Part shown: piece by piece, positions 44,216 through 53,622 of the stretch
How positions within the stretch are numbered: the stretch's first letter is position 1
How the letters are laid out: the number at the start of each line of letters is the position of its first letter
The notes under the pieces: generated by a model
The model's database searches: none
Seen by the model: only the letters and a program-made list of their open reading frames with translations
Told to the model about the DNA's origin: nothing
Origin: M30B19 sp041741535
GTDB taxonomy: Bacteria > Planctomycetota > Planctomycetia > Pirellulales > Pirellulaceae
Length of the DNA stretch: 64,000 nt
Assembly (NCBI GenBank): GCA_041741535.1
Contig: JBGSJV010000187.1
Location: 1-64,000 of the forward strand
Direction of reading: 5' to 3'
Made by a program: the position numbers and the translations under genes

Positions 44216-46808
44216 ATGTGCCCGACGGGTTTTCCACAAATTGCTGATCGACAGCGTTCAATTGCATCGCAACCAACGAGGCCAGATCAGTTTGGTGGTT
44301 GCAATTATTGCCTTGGGACTTGGCATTGCCTGCTGTTTTGTTGGCGGGATCGCGGAACGTGTTGCGAGCAAACTGGAGGTACAACAGGCAGCGGACGCCG
44401 CAGCCTACTCCAATGCCTTGGTGTCCGCACGCGGCATGAATGCCGTAACCGCCACCAATCACTTGATGGGTGAGCTAACAGCGCTCTGTATCTTGCATGA
44501 AGGATTAGGAGCGCTGCAAGTAGAACAGGATGATGCTTCGCCACCAGCGAGCTTTCCCGAGAGCGAGGAAATGAGTCGGGAAATTCAGGACAAAAAATCC
44601 GCCCATTATCCGTCGTTGACCGAACGCGGAGGAGAGACTCTCCCGGCCGCTTACATCTACAACTGGGATAAAAAAATTGTCGAGAACTGCGTCGAGATTA
44701 TCCGCTTGGACTCCGACGGGCGCATGGGGCATCACCAGACGGGCGCCGCGTTGTACGACGCGATGATTCGAATTAAAGAGCAGGCCGGATATACGCTCAC
44801 TGTGAAGCAGGTTCTGAAAGACGTCAATGTGATCGCCAATCTGGTGGCAAAGGTCCCAAAATTACGTCCGTTCATGATTGTCATCGACACGGTCGTCGCG
44901 GTGGCGCACGCGTACGGCGATGTCTTGCTGCTGGATTTGGCCAAGGAAAAGATTTTTCTCCGTGGCATGGATGCCATTTGGCCAGCAATGGGTAGTTTCA
45001 AACAACCGGTTCGTGCGGTTTTGATTCCTGCACTTAGCCAGTACGCGGATAGCGTCGTCGGGGTGGCCGGCTCCGATGCACAAGCTTCTGGTCTCTACGT
45101 ATCTCCGGTTCAGCGCGCTCAAGAAGCGGCGCTGTCGGAGTATTTGGAGTTCTATCGTATCGATCGGTTTGGTCAACATCCGGCTCCCAAGAGCTTCCGC
45201 TTGCCGCTCGTGCCAGAACCTGTAAAGCCAGTGGTTGACGCCGCCGTGATCCCGCCAACCATTTGGGATGGTGAAGGAATGTCGAATCGAGCGTCGATGA
45301 AAGACTTCCTCCGTGCGATTGATTCGATTTTTGATGCAATTCGTCCGTTGCGTCCCTTATTTGCGTGGGCCAAGCGAATTCGAGAAATGAGTGATGCAAT
45401 ATTCCCACCTGCGTCATTTCTCATGGATCAAGCGCTGGAGTATTTGAACGGCAATGGCGGAGATTCGAAAGGTTTGTTTGATTTTTTCCAAGCCGCTGAT
45501 CGTCTGATAGAATTGGCAATGACGGATCCTCCTGGGACGCGGGCTGCCGATTTGCACCCTTACGACCACAACCCGACCCACGCGTCGTTCGAAAAATTCG
45601 AGATCGATGTGGAGCAAGAATCGCTCAGTCAGTGGACGCGAGCAACGTATCCCTATGTCGATTCGTACCGCGCGCCATTCCGGCATTTCTTCGACCGAAG
45701 TTTGCCCAATTCGTGTCTCCGAACTTATTTCACACACTGGACCAATCGGTTCACATTGATCGAAACGCATTTTCGTCGACGCGTTGATGTGTTCGGAAAT
45801 TATGTGGAGGGCGACTCTGAATCAGAAGAGCAAACCGACCAGAATTTGGTGAAACAGTGGCGGGAGAAGCTGGACGATTTGCGACTGAAGTTGGAGGCGT
45901 TGGCCACCGTTTCCGAAGTTGAGGACGCCGCCGCGTCGCGAACCGATATCGTCGACTTGCTACAACAATTTAATGAGGCCGCAAGGTGGATGCGAACCAG
46001 CGGCGCCCTGGCCGCCTTGGAGTCCGCCGGACTAAAGCCTCGCGCGTGGCTGGAGGCAGTTGAGAAGACCAGTCGCAATGCCGCCGACACGGCGCGACGC
46101 GCTCCCTACGATCCCGAATCCGAACTGACGGAAGAGGAGTTTCGCAAAACCGTTGAAACGTTGGCCATCTATCACTCGCTAACAGAATTACTCGAAGGGC
46201 TATCCGAGCTTGACGCGTTGGTCGATTTCCTGGATCCAACGGCTCCGCCAAAAATGTATGTACTACGGGAGATGGAACCGGAGTGGAAGGGAAACGAAAC
46301 TTGGACTCAAGACCCACGGGCGGCGGAACAGATGTTTACGATTCTTGTTGCGGCTCGGCGCCAACCGCAAGTGACAGGATTTGGCCCCGGACTTTTCCAC
46401 AATCCCAATGCGGATGGAACCATCGCCTTTGCACAAGCGATGTTTTATAACGCCAATGGTCGGGAGGTCTTGGCAGCGGACGACATCACGCGACAAGTCA
46501 ATACAGGCTGGGACACTCTAAATTGGCAACCTCCGGTTCAAGCTCCCGAGTGGCGGCGTGGGCAGCCCGCCGAGTCGAACTCGGGTGGTTCCGGAGGACC
46601 TTTTCCGTGGCAATGGAAACCACCACTAGATGTGTTTACGGGGCGACCGGTCGAACCCATTGCCAAGGTGCAATTGAATTGGCAAAGCAAATTGGTTCCA
46701 CTGACAACCTCACGATTGCGCGACGCAGAACAGCAGTTTTCTGATGCGATCTTGAAGAGCGCCGCGGAATTTCTGTCCAAACAACCCGATAGTTTGCTTA
46801 GCCATTGA
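44202..46808 (+). CDS. Large TadG-like protein
   Basis: The product has 868 residues. The N-terminus carries RNQRGQISLVVAIIALGLGI, a membrane helix, then LEVQQAADAAAYSNALVSAR. This is the canonical R-G-Q...Q-x-A-D-A-A-A pattern of TadG/Flp assembly proteins. The remaining 780 residues are mostly helical and soluble, with charged coiled-coil stretches near 550-580 and 630-680. They match nothing I recognise. By family it should be anchored in the inner membrane with the large part outside. It overlaps the preceding gene by 14 bp. Confidence 0.72.
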   Translation: MPDIECARRVFHKLLIDSVQLHRNQRGQISLVVAIIALGLGIACCFVGGIAERVASKLEVQQAADAAAYSNALVSARGMNAVTATNHLMGELTALCILHEGLGALQVEQDDASPPASFPESEEMSREIQDKKSAHYPSLTERGGETLPAAYIYNWDKKIVENCVEIIRLDSDGRMGHHQTGAALYDAMIRIKEQAGYTLTVKQVLKDVNVIANLVAKVPKLRPFMIVIDTVVAVAHAYGDVLLLDLAKEKIFLRGMDAIWPAMGSFKQPVRAVLIPALSQYADSVVGVAGSDAQASGLYVSPVQRAQEAALSEYLEFYRIDRFGQHPAPKSFRLPLVPEPVKPVVDAAVIPPTIWDGEGMSNRASMKDFLRAIDSIFDAIRPLRPLFAWAKRIREMSDAIFPPASFLMDQALEYLNGNGGDSKGLFDFFQAADRLIELAMTDPPGTRAADLHPYDHNPTHASFEKFEIDVEQESLSQWTRATYPYVDSYRAPFRHFFDRSLPNSCLRTYFTHWTNRFTLIETHFRRRVDVFGNYVEGDSESEEQTDQNLVKQWREKLDDLRLKLEALATVSEVEDAAASRTDIVDLLQQFNEAARWMRTSGALAALESAGLKPRAWLEAVEKTSRNAADTARRAPYDPESELTEEEFRKTVETLAIYHSLTELLEGLSELDALVDFLDPTAPPKMYVLREMEPEWKGNETWTQDPRAAEQMFTILVAARRQPQVTGFGPGLFHNPNADGTIAFAQAMFYNANGREVLAADDITRQVNTGWDTLNWQPPVQAPEWRRGQPAESNSGGSGGPFPWQWKPPLDVFTGRPVEPIAKVQLNWQSKLVPLTTSRLRDAEQQFSDAILKSAAEFLSKQPDSLLSH

Positions 46809-46819
46809 GGAATCCGTTG

Positions 46820-48757
46820 ATGTTGATGACCCAAGGCAGAAATCTATCAAGTATCCGCTTCGTCTGGTGCATGGTCATTTGGCTACTGACGAGCGACTCG
46901 GCATGGGGGCAAACGTTCGGCCGCTTGCAGATTCGGTCACAGCCCAATGGGGCCACGGTTTCCATCACACAGGGACCACGCACAGTGACTTCCAAAAAGA
47001 CCCCCGCCGAATGGGTGTTGCAGCCGGGCACTTATCAGGTGCATCTGTCCAAAAACGGTTATCAAGGCTTGAAGTTTTCAGTCGAGATTTTGGCCGATAA
47101 AAAACGCTCGTTGGCAAAAGTCATGCAGAAGCAGTCTACCAACTCGGGAGCGGGCAATGTGCCCGTTTCCGGCACAACGGCCAATCATGTTCTGGAAGCA
47201 GCCCGTCAGAGCTTCCGAAATCGCAAGAAGTACTACATCGGAAATCAAAACGATGCATTTTTTCCAGGTGCGTTGGAACTGGCGAAGGGGGTAGTTCCTG
47301 GCGAATTTCGCGAAGTCCGTCGATTCCAATACTCCCAAGGATTTATTTCGGGGAACGGAGCCTTGCCTGGCGATGTTTTTGTGTTGCGTCGTGGAAACAA
47401 GCGCGATGTGTTGGTGTATGCGGGAGAGTTTCGCTTCCCCGACTCGGTCAGCAAAAAAAACTATTCCTTTTTCTACTATCCGTTTCGGCAAAAGTCAGGA
47501 ATGCAACTAAACACCTATCCGATGCGCTACGAACACCATTGGATGACGTCGCACAAGCTGCTTACTCCGAGCAAAAATGGCAAGCAGCAGATGTATTCAT
47601 CGGGATCGTCGCATGAAGTTGCCAAGTTTGTCAGCGCAAAAATCGATCGCCATACTGTCAAGTTTCTCAAAAACCCAGGCATCAACGGTCGCCTCATTGC
47701 GAGACATCCACCAGCGGAAGTCTTTGTCTATCGCCGAGATCCAGAAGGTCTACGTACGATACGGATGGTGCGGTTCAAAGAGACCTCTTTGTCTACGATT
47801 AGCCGATTTAAGGTAGACGGTACGAATATCTCTGGGTATTTCCTCGAACCTCCGGGCCCCAGCACAGCACAATCAGGAAAAAAACGTCGCATCCCGCCCG
47901 GCACCTACGAACTGCGGTCAACTTGGGACGCGAGTGCAGGTTCCTTTGCGATTGGTGTTTCCAACGAAAATGTTACAAAACAACGTAGAGTTCTAATTCA
48001 CCACAATCTCACAAATAAGGCAGCGACCTATATCCGTAAGACTCCCTGGTCCGCCGGATTCATTTCTTTCGTGATAAGCCAATCAGGAGCACCGTTTACA
48101 AAGATGGGGAACCATGTCGGCTACGCGCAAGCGTTAAGAACTAATCCTAGAGGTTGGCAGGTGCTCGATCCTTCAACAACCAAGTTAAAACTCGGAGATG
48201 TGGTGGTCAAGAATAGAGAGTACGACAATGGGACGCTCAATAACATGACCTTCAATAAGAATCCTTGGGACGGTCCAAGTCATGGAGATATTGTGACAGC
48301 AATCAATGCGAACTCTGTTACTGCGATTGGAGGCAATGTAGGCAACTCTGTAAGTAAGACAACGATTGGAACTAAATCTGGAGCAATTACGGAACCGGGA
48401 TATTTTATAGTGTTACGTCCCCCTACACAGTTTGCACAATCCATTGTCGATCAGGCACAGGCAGAATTTCGACCATGGTCTGCAAACGGATGGAAAGAAA
48501 CTTCTCGGCAGGCCTTTTCTACAATCTATAAGTATTATGAAGCTGGTAATCTCGCAGAACCGTTAAAGAAATTGTCAATTGACGGTTCGGTTGGGCTCTT
48601 TCCTGGGACAAGCTATTCCAATAATTGGGTGGAGCCGTCCACCACTCTGCTCGAAGCTCTTCGTGCCCATTTTATTAAACCAGCCTCACAAGACACGGCC
48701 GCCACTGAATCGCCAATAAAGGGCGGTAAACTAATTATCACGGAGGAGTTCAAATAA
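46820..48757 (+). CDS. Secreted PEGA - DUF5675-like - DUF2272-like protein
   Basis: The product has 645 residues. A signal peptide (about 1-31, ending SAWGQ) is followed by a PEGA domain (about 34-105, GRLQIRSQPNGATVSI). A basic region of unknown type (about 130-285) comes next. A segment with STISRFKVDG, KKRRIPPGTYELR and RVLIHHNL (about 315-400) resembles DUF5675, known from phage-type proteins. Then TPWSAGFISFVI, SHGDIVTAI and IGGNVGNSV resemble DUF2272, proposed to be a peptidoglycan-acting fold. The DNA from about 47940 to 48757 is visibly more AT-rich than its neighbours, so the C-terminal part may have been acquired. A GAGGA site supports the ATG at 46820. A role in opening the cell wall for pilus passage is possible, but inferred. 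Confidence 0.66.
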   Translation: MLMTQGRNLSSIRFVWCMVIWLLTSDSAWGQTFGRLQIRSQPNGATVSITQGPRTVTSKKTPAEWVLQPGTYQVHLSKNGYQGLKFSVEILADKKRSLAKVMQKQSTNSGAGNVPVSGTTANHVLEAARQSFRNRKKYYIGNQNDAFFPGALELAKGVVPGEFREVRRFQYSQGFISGNGALPGDVFVLRRGNKRDVLVYAGEFRFPDSVSKKNYSFFYYPFRQKSGMQLNTYPMRYEHHWMTSHKLLTPSKNGKQQMYSSGSSHEVAKFVSAKIDRHTVKFLKNPGINGRLIARHPPAEVFVYRRDPEGLRTIRMVRFKETSLSTISRFKVDGTNISGYFLEPPGPSTAQSGKKRRIPPGTYELRSTWDASAGSFAIGVSNENVTKQRRVLIHHNLTNKAATYIRKTPWSAGFISFVISQSGAPFTKMGNHVGYAQALRTNPRGWQVLDPSTTKLKLGDVVVKNREYDNGTLNNMTFNKNPWDGPSHGDIVTAINANSVTAIGGNVGNSVSKTTIGTKSGAITEPGYFIVLRPPTQFAQSIVDQAQAEFRPWSANGWKETSRQAFSTIYKYYEAGNLAEPLKKLSIDGSVGLFPGTSYSNNWVEPSTTLLEALRAHFIKPASQDTAATESPIKGGKLIITEEFK

Positions 48758-48759
48758 TC

Positions 48760-49695
48760 GTGACTAAGCTTGACACTCTTATGATAAACTGCGCCTACAC
48801 GTCTTCGTTTCCCATTCGCCGTGGTAATGCCATGGTCGAATTGGTGATGGGGTTTGTTCCGCTAACCGGCATGTTTGGACTATTGTTATGGATGGGCGTT
48901 TTCGCAGTCAGTTGGCAGGAATTGGCTTGTGAAACGCGGCATAATAATTGGAGTCGCCGCTATCAACCGGAATTTCACCAGAGCACGACGAAGCCATTTG
49001 AGTTTACCGAGGACAAACTGCTGGTACAGCAAGACAGCCAGCGAGTCCCCGGATTCGGAGTTGCCTTTGCCGCGTTTCCTGTTCCGACGGCACGTAGCTC
49101 CATTACCACGGGTTCGTGGGACTATCACCAGAATCCGTTTGATCGAGCCCCTCAGTGGGAATTGGCACTGCGCTTGGCAGGAAAATCCCAACCGGAAAAA
49201 CTGCGTGGTTTGCAGCTGCCGCCCAAGATGGGTCGAACCAATCAACAGTTGGCCAACATGGGACAACAACAAGGGAGTGAACTGGGTAGCATCGCCGACC
49301 TGGTGGGCCAACTAATGAATTGGCAGACCGGTTCAAGCTCCCAGATTATTGATAACGCCAAAGCCGATGCCGGACGACAACTCGCGCAACTGCAAGCGGA
49401 ACACAAACAGGCCGAGAAAGAGTCCGAATCCAAGGTAACTGAAGCAGAAGAAAATTTAGCGCGGGCCACGAAGGAGCGCGAGGACGCCGAGACCGAACTT
49501 CGGGAATTGCGAGACAAGCGTGACGAAGCAACGGACGAAGAAGAAATTGCGGAACTAGACGCCAAGATCGAGGATCTGGAAAAACGAATTCCACGACTAA
49601 AGGCCGATGAGTCGCAAGCGGAGGTGGAACTTCGACAGCGCAAAAAAGCCCTGCGCGATCTGCAGGACAATCCGCCACCAGAGGGGTGGGATTAA
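48760..49695 (+). CDS. TadE-like membrane protein with C-terminal coiled coil
   Basis: The product has 311 residues. RRGNAMVELVMGFVPLTGMF (20-39) is the TadE-type start, followed by a membrane helix to about 52. A globular middle follows, then about 100 residues (205-305) of highly charged heptad-like coiled coil, which would extend into the periplasm. The start is a GTG with GGAGG twelve bases upstream; Met25 is an alternative. It starts 2 bp after the previous stop. Confidence 0.66.
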   Translation: MTKLDTLMINCAYTSSFPIRRGNAMVELVMGFVPLTGMFGLLLWMGVFAVSWQELACETRHNNWSRRYQPEFHQSTTKPFEFTEDKLLVQQDSQRVPGFGVAFAAFPVPTARSSITTGSWDYHQNPFDRAPQWELALRLAGKSQPEKLRGLQLPPKMGRTNQQLANMGQQQGSELGSIADLVGQLMNWQTGSSSQIIDNAKADAGRQLAQLQAEHKQAEKESESKVTEAEENLARATKEREDAETELRELRDKRDEATDEEEIAELDAKIEDLEKRIPRLKADESQAEVELRQRKKALRDLQDNPPPEGWD

Positions 49696-49698
49696 ACG

Positions 49699-50610
49699 AT
49701 GGAGCAACCGTCCCAACTCACATTCTGGACTCGCTTGTCTCGGATGTTCTGTGTCATCTGTGTTGTATTCGCCGTTTGGATGGTGGCGGATACGTTGCTG
49801 CGATTGGCGCGAAACGAGCCCTTCCGTTCCGACAGCTCACGCGCGGCGATTGGTGATCGAGTGGGGAATCCAGAGACCGAATCGTCGTCGACCGACCGAA
49901 CCCAAATCGGACCGGCATTTCTCGACCATGCGACCTCGGGCTATTGGCAGTTTCAACAGGCCACTGTTCGCTTGGGAAACCAGACGATCGACCGGGCCCG
50001 TTGGACGCAACACTCGCAACATTATGCGGCATTACCGCCAAATCCTGATATCGATTTTTCCGCCATTGTCGCCGACATGGGCGACTGGTCATTCCAACCG
50101 ATTGGCGACGAAAGCGAGCAAGCTCGCCACTACATGTGGGAGTTTGGCGAATTACAGATTTCGTTTGTCGTACGGTACGCGGATCATCGCTGGCTTTGGT
50201 GTGGAGGTGGGGTAGCGGTTCCCGTTTCACCACAGCAAATGACGGTGTACGAGTTGTTAGGAGTGAACGAATTCTCTTCCCAAGACAAAGCAATCTCCTT
50301 AACGCCTGTCTTGCGTATTCCTTTCGGCCACCAACTGGTAGCTAACCGACTGACGAAGGCTCGACAAGTAATGGCTTCTGTTGTGACGTTTGATATACCG
50401 GTAACGACAGCGTGGACAGAGATCCAGGCGGCGAATAACCTCGTTTGCGAAGGCCAGCCTTCGTCGGTGGATACATCGCAACAGGTTGTCTTGGCCTGCC
50501 CCGCGACGGGACAACGCTTCGGGGGGTGGGCAACACGTTTAGGATTGGCTCGCAACTTCTTATTGCTCTACGAACTCGAAGCGCCCGTTGAATTGAGGAC
50601 TGCCGATTGA
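49699..50610 (+). CDS. Membrane-anchored Tad locus protein of unknown function
   Basis: The product has 303 residues. One membrane helix (about 14-34) is followed by a soluble, probably extracytoplasmic domain rich in Trp and beta strands. I recognise no family. It starts 3 bp after the coiled-coil TadE-like gene, and its TGA overlaps the ATG of the second CpaF gene. Confidence 0.65.
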   Translation: MEQPSQLTFWTRLSRMFCVICVVFAVWMVADTLLRLARNEPFRSDSSRAAIGDRVGNPETESSSTDRTQIGPAFLDHATSGYWQFQQATVRLGNQTIDRARWTQHSQHYAALPPNPDIDFSAIVADMGDWSFQPIGDESEQARHYMWEFGELQISFVVRYADHRWLWCGGGVAVPVSPQQMTVYELLGVNEFSSQDKAISLTPVLRIPFGHQLVANRLTKARQVMASVVTFDIPVTTAWTEIQAANNLVCEGQPSSVDTSQQVVLACPATGQRFGGWATRLGLARNFLLLYELEAPVELRTAD

Positions 50611-51686
50611 TGGAAACTCGCGAGATTTACCAGCAAACAACTCGATACTTTCTCCATCCGATTTTGCCACTGTTGGATGACGCGGAGATAAGTGAAGTCA
50701 TGATCAATGGGGTCGGGCCCGGTTCTGTCTTCTATGAAAAGAAAGGCCTGATTTTTCCGGCTGGGAACGAATGTTGTTTTACCGACGTCGAATCGTTGCT
50801 GGCCGCCGCCCAAAATATTGCCGAGTACGTTGGGCGACGACTTGATCGGACGACGCATAGCATGGACGGTCGATTGCCCGAGGGACATCGTGTTCATATC
50901 ATCATGCCTCCGGCGGCCAAGAATGGTGTGACCGTGACCATTCGAAAGTTCAAAGAGTCTCGCTTGACCTTAACAGACTTGGTGGGATTCGGCAGTCTTT
51001 CGCCACCCGCCGCCGAGTTTCTGGCGTCGTGTGTTCGGGCGCACAAGAACTTGGTGATTTCAGGTGGCACGGGAACTGGCAAGACGTCTTTGCTAAATGC
51101 GTTGTCCGCCTGCATTGCCGAAACAGAACGAATCATCGTGATTGAAGATACTGCCGAGCTAAAGCTCAGCCAGCCGCATACGGTCTACCTGGAAGCTCAA
51201 CCGCCAAGTCCAGACGGAAACCGTGGCATCTCGATTCGTGATCTCTTCGTCGATTCGCTACGAATGCGACCGGATCGAATCATCGTCGGCGAGGTTCGAA
51301 GAGGAGAAGCGTTAGACTTGATCCAGTCGATGATTTCTGGGCATGCGGGGGCGTTGACGACCGTCCACGCCAACACACCCTATGACGCCGCCATTCGACT
51401 TGAAACGCTGTGCTTGATGAGCGACGTAGAATTGCCGCAAGCGGTTGCTCGGATGCAGGTGGCCTCTGCCATGGATGTGGTTGTTCAGATCGACCGCGTG
51501 GAAGGTCGCCGACGAGTCTCGGCGATTTCACGACTGGACTCCGGCGAAAGCCTACGGCAGAATCGATACATCCTCGAGCCGGTGTATTCGACACCTCCCG
51601 CCGACAAACTCGGCGAATTGCGCGACCTTGCGGGTCTCGAAAAGATGACGTCCGACCAGCGAGCCGAGTGGGTTTCAAACCTCTAG
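50610..51686 (+). CDS. Second CpaF/TadA-type secretion ATPase
   Basis: The product has 358 residues, the short form of the family without FHA domain. Walker A GGTGTGKTSLLN is at about 151-162, then VIEDTAELKLSQPH, IIVGEVRRGEALDLIQSM and TTVHANTPYDA complete the core. It is distinct from the FHA-fused ATPase at 35853 and closes the island. Two ATPases in one Tad locus could serve extension and retraction, or two sub-complexes. The end of the gene is 45 bp before the right direct repeat. Confidence 0.92.
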   Translation: METREIYQQTTRYFLHPILPLLDDAEISEVMINGVGPGSVFYEKKGLIFPAGNECCFTDVESLLAAAQNIAEYVGRRLDRTTHSMDGRLPEGHRVHIIMPPAAKNGVTVTIRKFKESRLTLTDLVGFGSLSPPAAEFLASCVRAHKNLVISGGTGTGKTSLLNALSACIAETERIIVIEDTAELKLSQPHTVYLEAQPPSPDGNRGISIRDLFVDSLRMRPDRIIVGEVRRGEALDLIQSMISGHAGALTTVHANTPYDAAIRLETLCLMSDVELPQAVARMQVASAMDVVVQIDRVEGRRRVSAISRLDSGESLRQNRYILEPVYSTPPADKLGELRDLAGLEKMTSDQRAEWVSNL

Positions 51687-51730
51687 TTGAAAATATTGGA
51701 GTACCAAGAGACAAATGAGTCATTTCTCGA

Positions 51731-51859
51731 CCGCAGTATCCGGCGGTGGGTGCCTATCTGATCAATGGGCGGTTTGTCGGGTATTATAGTCGAGTGGCAC
51801 CGGCGCCCTTCCACACCCATCAAGCGATTTACGTCCCCACGGTGATCGATGATCGATAG
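51731..51859 (+). pseudogene. Displaced 3' end of the ATP-grasp gene (right repeat copy)
   Basis: The segment 51731-51856 repeats 27749-27875, the 3' end of the glutathionylspermidine synthase-like gene. In frame it reads PQYPAVGAYLINGRF onward to VPTVIDDR and TAG (51857-51859). No start codon or upstream part of that gene is present, so it is a remnant. Its stop overlaps the ATG of the following gene by 11 bp, the arrangement of a coupled gene pair. I infer it is the original 3' end, separated from its gene by insertion or duplication of the 24-kb segment. Confidence 0.92.
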
Positions 51860-52751
51860 CCTACTCAAACTATTGGCTCGGTTCCGCCTCCCTTTGTGGT
51901 TTGGTTGGCGAGTTGAATTGACCGTTGGCGAACAAGCCGCATTGGATGCGGCCGGTGGTCTGACGTGGCGGGAATACACAACTGCGGAACGTTTGTTCGA
52001 AGCCTGGTCGCCGGTTGCGGATAGCCTCTGGGAAGCGTATCACTGCCCAACATTGTTTGCGGCCTTGGATCAAATCCCAGCGTCAAAGATTGGCGTGGCA
52101 CCTGATCCGTGGATTCCCGAATGGTTGCGAACCGAGGTCCCGGCACCCAACTGGCTGGACGCTCAGACTTGGCTGATCTTGGACGGCCCGCCGTTGACCA
52201 GCATTGCCATGGCCTCTCATTTATGTTGCCAACAAGTTTGCCAGCCCGTCTGCACCTTCGACAATTGGCCGCATCCTGCTGGCTTGCTAAAGTCGGAAGT
52301 GGCGTTGGCTGGGCTGATTCGATACGCGCCGTTGATGTCTCGAGCCAAGCCGCAGTGGCACAAAGGTCTTCCACCAGTGTGGATTTGTGATAATGGACGA
52401 TTGGGTACTCGACCGGGAAGACCACGCGATTTCGACAATCGGTATTATTTGGATGATTCAATTCTGCCAGGCATCGAGCTTCTGCGGCAACATCAAATAC
52501 AACGGGTTGTCTACGCGAGCCTCAACGTGGAGGACCCACCGATCGCCGACATTGCTGGCTATTTGCACTCATTGCAGAAAGTGGGGCTGCCAGTGTTAAG
52601 GATCGGGCTCGCGTCGCGGGAAGCTTGGGATGTTGGACCGATTCCGGCTGGAGACTTGCCAGCACCGGTGTTCAGCACGCAGGGATTCTTCCGATCGACT
52701 TCGGGCGGGTTCGGGAGTCCAATCCCGGAACCTTCGTCCAGCTCGGGGTAA
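51849..52751 (+). CDS. Hypothetical protein, former operon partner of the ATP-grasp gene
   Basis: The product has 300 residues. The N-terminus is slightly hydrophobic, the body is Trp- and Pro-rich, and the tail is Gly/Ser-rich. LGTRPGRPRDFDNRYYLDDS (about 195-214) and a later alpha/beta-like stretch with VVYASLNVEDPP are the most distinctive parts. I do not recognise the family. The ATG lies inside the 3' remnant of the ATP-grasp gene, so the two were probably neighbours before the island appeared. Its own promoter is not evident; it may now be read through from the Tad genes. Confidence 0.72.
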   Translation: MIDSLLKLLARFRLPLWFGWRVELTVGEQAALDAAGGLTWREYTTAERLFEAWSPVADSLWEAYHCPTLFAALDQIPASKIGVAPDPWIPEWLRTEVPAPNWLDAQTWLILDGPPLTSIAMASHLCCQQVCQPVCTFDNWPHPAGLLKSEVALAGLIRYAPLMSRAKPQWHKGLPPVWICDNGRLGTRPGRPRDFDNRYYLDDSILPGIELLRQHQIQRVVYASLNVEDPPIADIAGYLHSLQKVGLPVLRIGLASREAWDVGPIPAGDLPAPVFSTQGFFRSTSGGFGSPIPEPSSSSG

Positions 52752-52859
52752 AAAGGACCGAATCGCTCTCGACTGGAACAGGTCCCAGTTGAATAATAGA
52801 GGGCACCGTTTTTTTGGGGGTGCTGGCACTCGGCCAACTTCAAATCAGGAGAATCAATC

Positions 52860-53618
52860 ATGTGTCGCTGTTGTCCTGGACTTGGAATCCCGTTCGGATT
52901 GTTGGCGTTGTTGGCCTGCGGTGGGCTAGTGGCTGCCGGATGGGCGTTCCCACCAAGCTCAATTCTTGAAGCAGGCACGCGTCAAGAAACACAAGACGAA
53001 ACCGCCAAAGCACAAGAGACCACCCAACCAGGAAAAGAACAGGAAGCGGAAAAAGCCGTGGAAAAAGTTTTAGAAACCGCAACATTTGGTAGTGGTTGTT
53101 ATTGGTGCACCGAGGCAGTATTTCAACGCGTCAAAGGGATCGAGTCGGTGACCAGCGGTTTCATGGGAGGTGAGGTTGCGAACCCGACCTACGAACAGGT
53201 CTGCACGGGGCTGACCGGTCACGCCGAAGTGCTCCAGGTCAAGTTTGACCCGGCCGTTGTTTCCTACGAGAAGCTCTTGGAGATCTTTTGGAGTTCCCAC
53301 GATCCCACCACACTGAATCGGCAAGGCAACGATGTTGGTCCCATGTACCGCAGCGCCATTTTTTATCATAGCGAAGAACAGAAGTTATTGGCCGTCAAAT
53401 ATAAAGACAAATTAACCGAAGCCAAGGCATTTGGTGCACCAATCGTCACGGAAATTACCGAGTCCAGCGAGTTTTATGCAGCTCCCGAATACCACCAGGA
53501 CTACTACAATCGCAACAAGAGAAAGAACCCCTACTGTCAAATGATCACGTACAAGCTTCAGAACTTTCGCAAGGCGTTCAAAGATGTGATCGACAAGGAG
53601 AAAGACAAGGTAAAGTAA
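52860..53618 (+). CDS. msrA: Peptide-methionine (S)-S-oxide reductase, exported form
   Basis: Repairs oxidised methionine in proteins by reducing the S-epimer of methionine sulfoxide. It has 252 residues. An N-terminal hydrophobic signal or anchor (about 9-28) and a Lys/Glu/Gln-rich linker precede the MsrA domain (about 72-252). Catalytic Cys80 lies in the GSGCYWC motif, and PEYHQDYY is near 218. The leader implies activity outside the cytoplasm. The ATG has an AGGAG site eight bases upstream. Confidence 0.94.
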   Translation: MCRCCPGLGIPFGLLALLACGGLVAAGWAFPPSSILEAGTRQETQDETAKAQETTQPGKEQEAEKAVEKVLETATFGSGCYWCTEAVFQRVKGIESVTSGFMGGEVANPTYEQVCTGLTGHAEVLQVKFDPAVVSYEKLLEIFWSSHDPTTLNRQGNDVGPMYRSAIFYHSEEQKLLAVKYKDKLTEAKAFGAPIVTEITESSEFYAAPEYHQDYYNRNKRKNPYCQMITYKLQNFRKAFKDVIDKEKDKVK

Positions 53619-53622
53619 TCAC

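Noticed and set aside
27872..51730. Integrase, transposase or prophage genes within the repeat-bounded island
   Set aside because: None of the coding regions shows recombinase, transposase or phage structural features, so mobility is argued only from the repeats.
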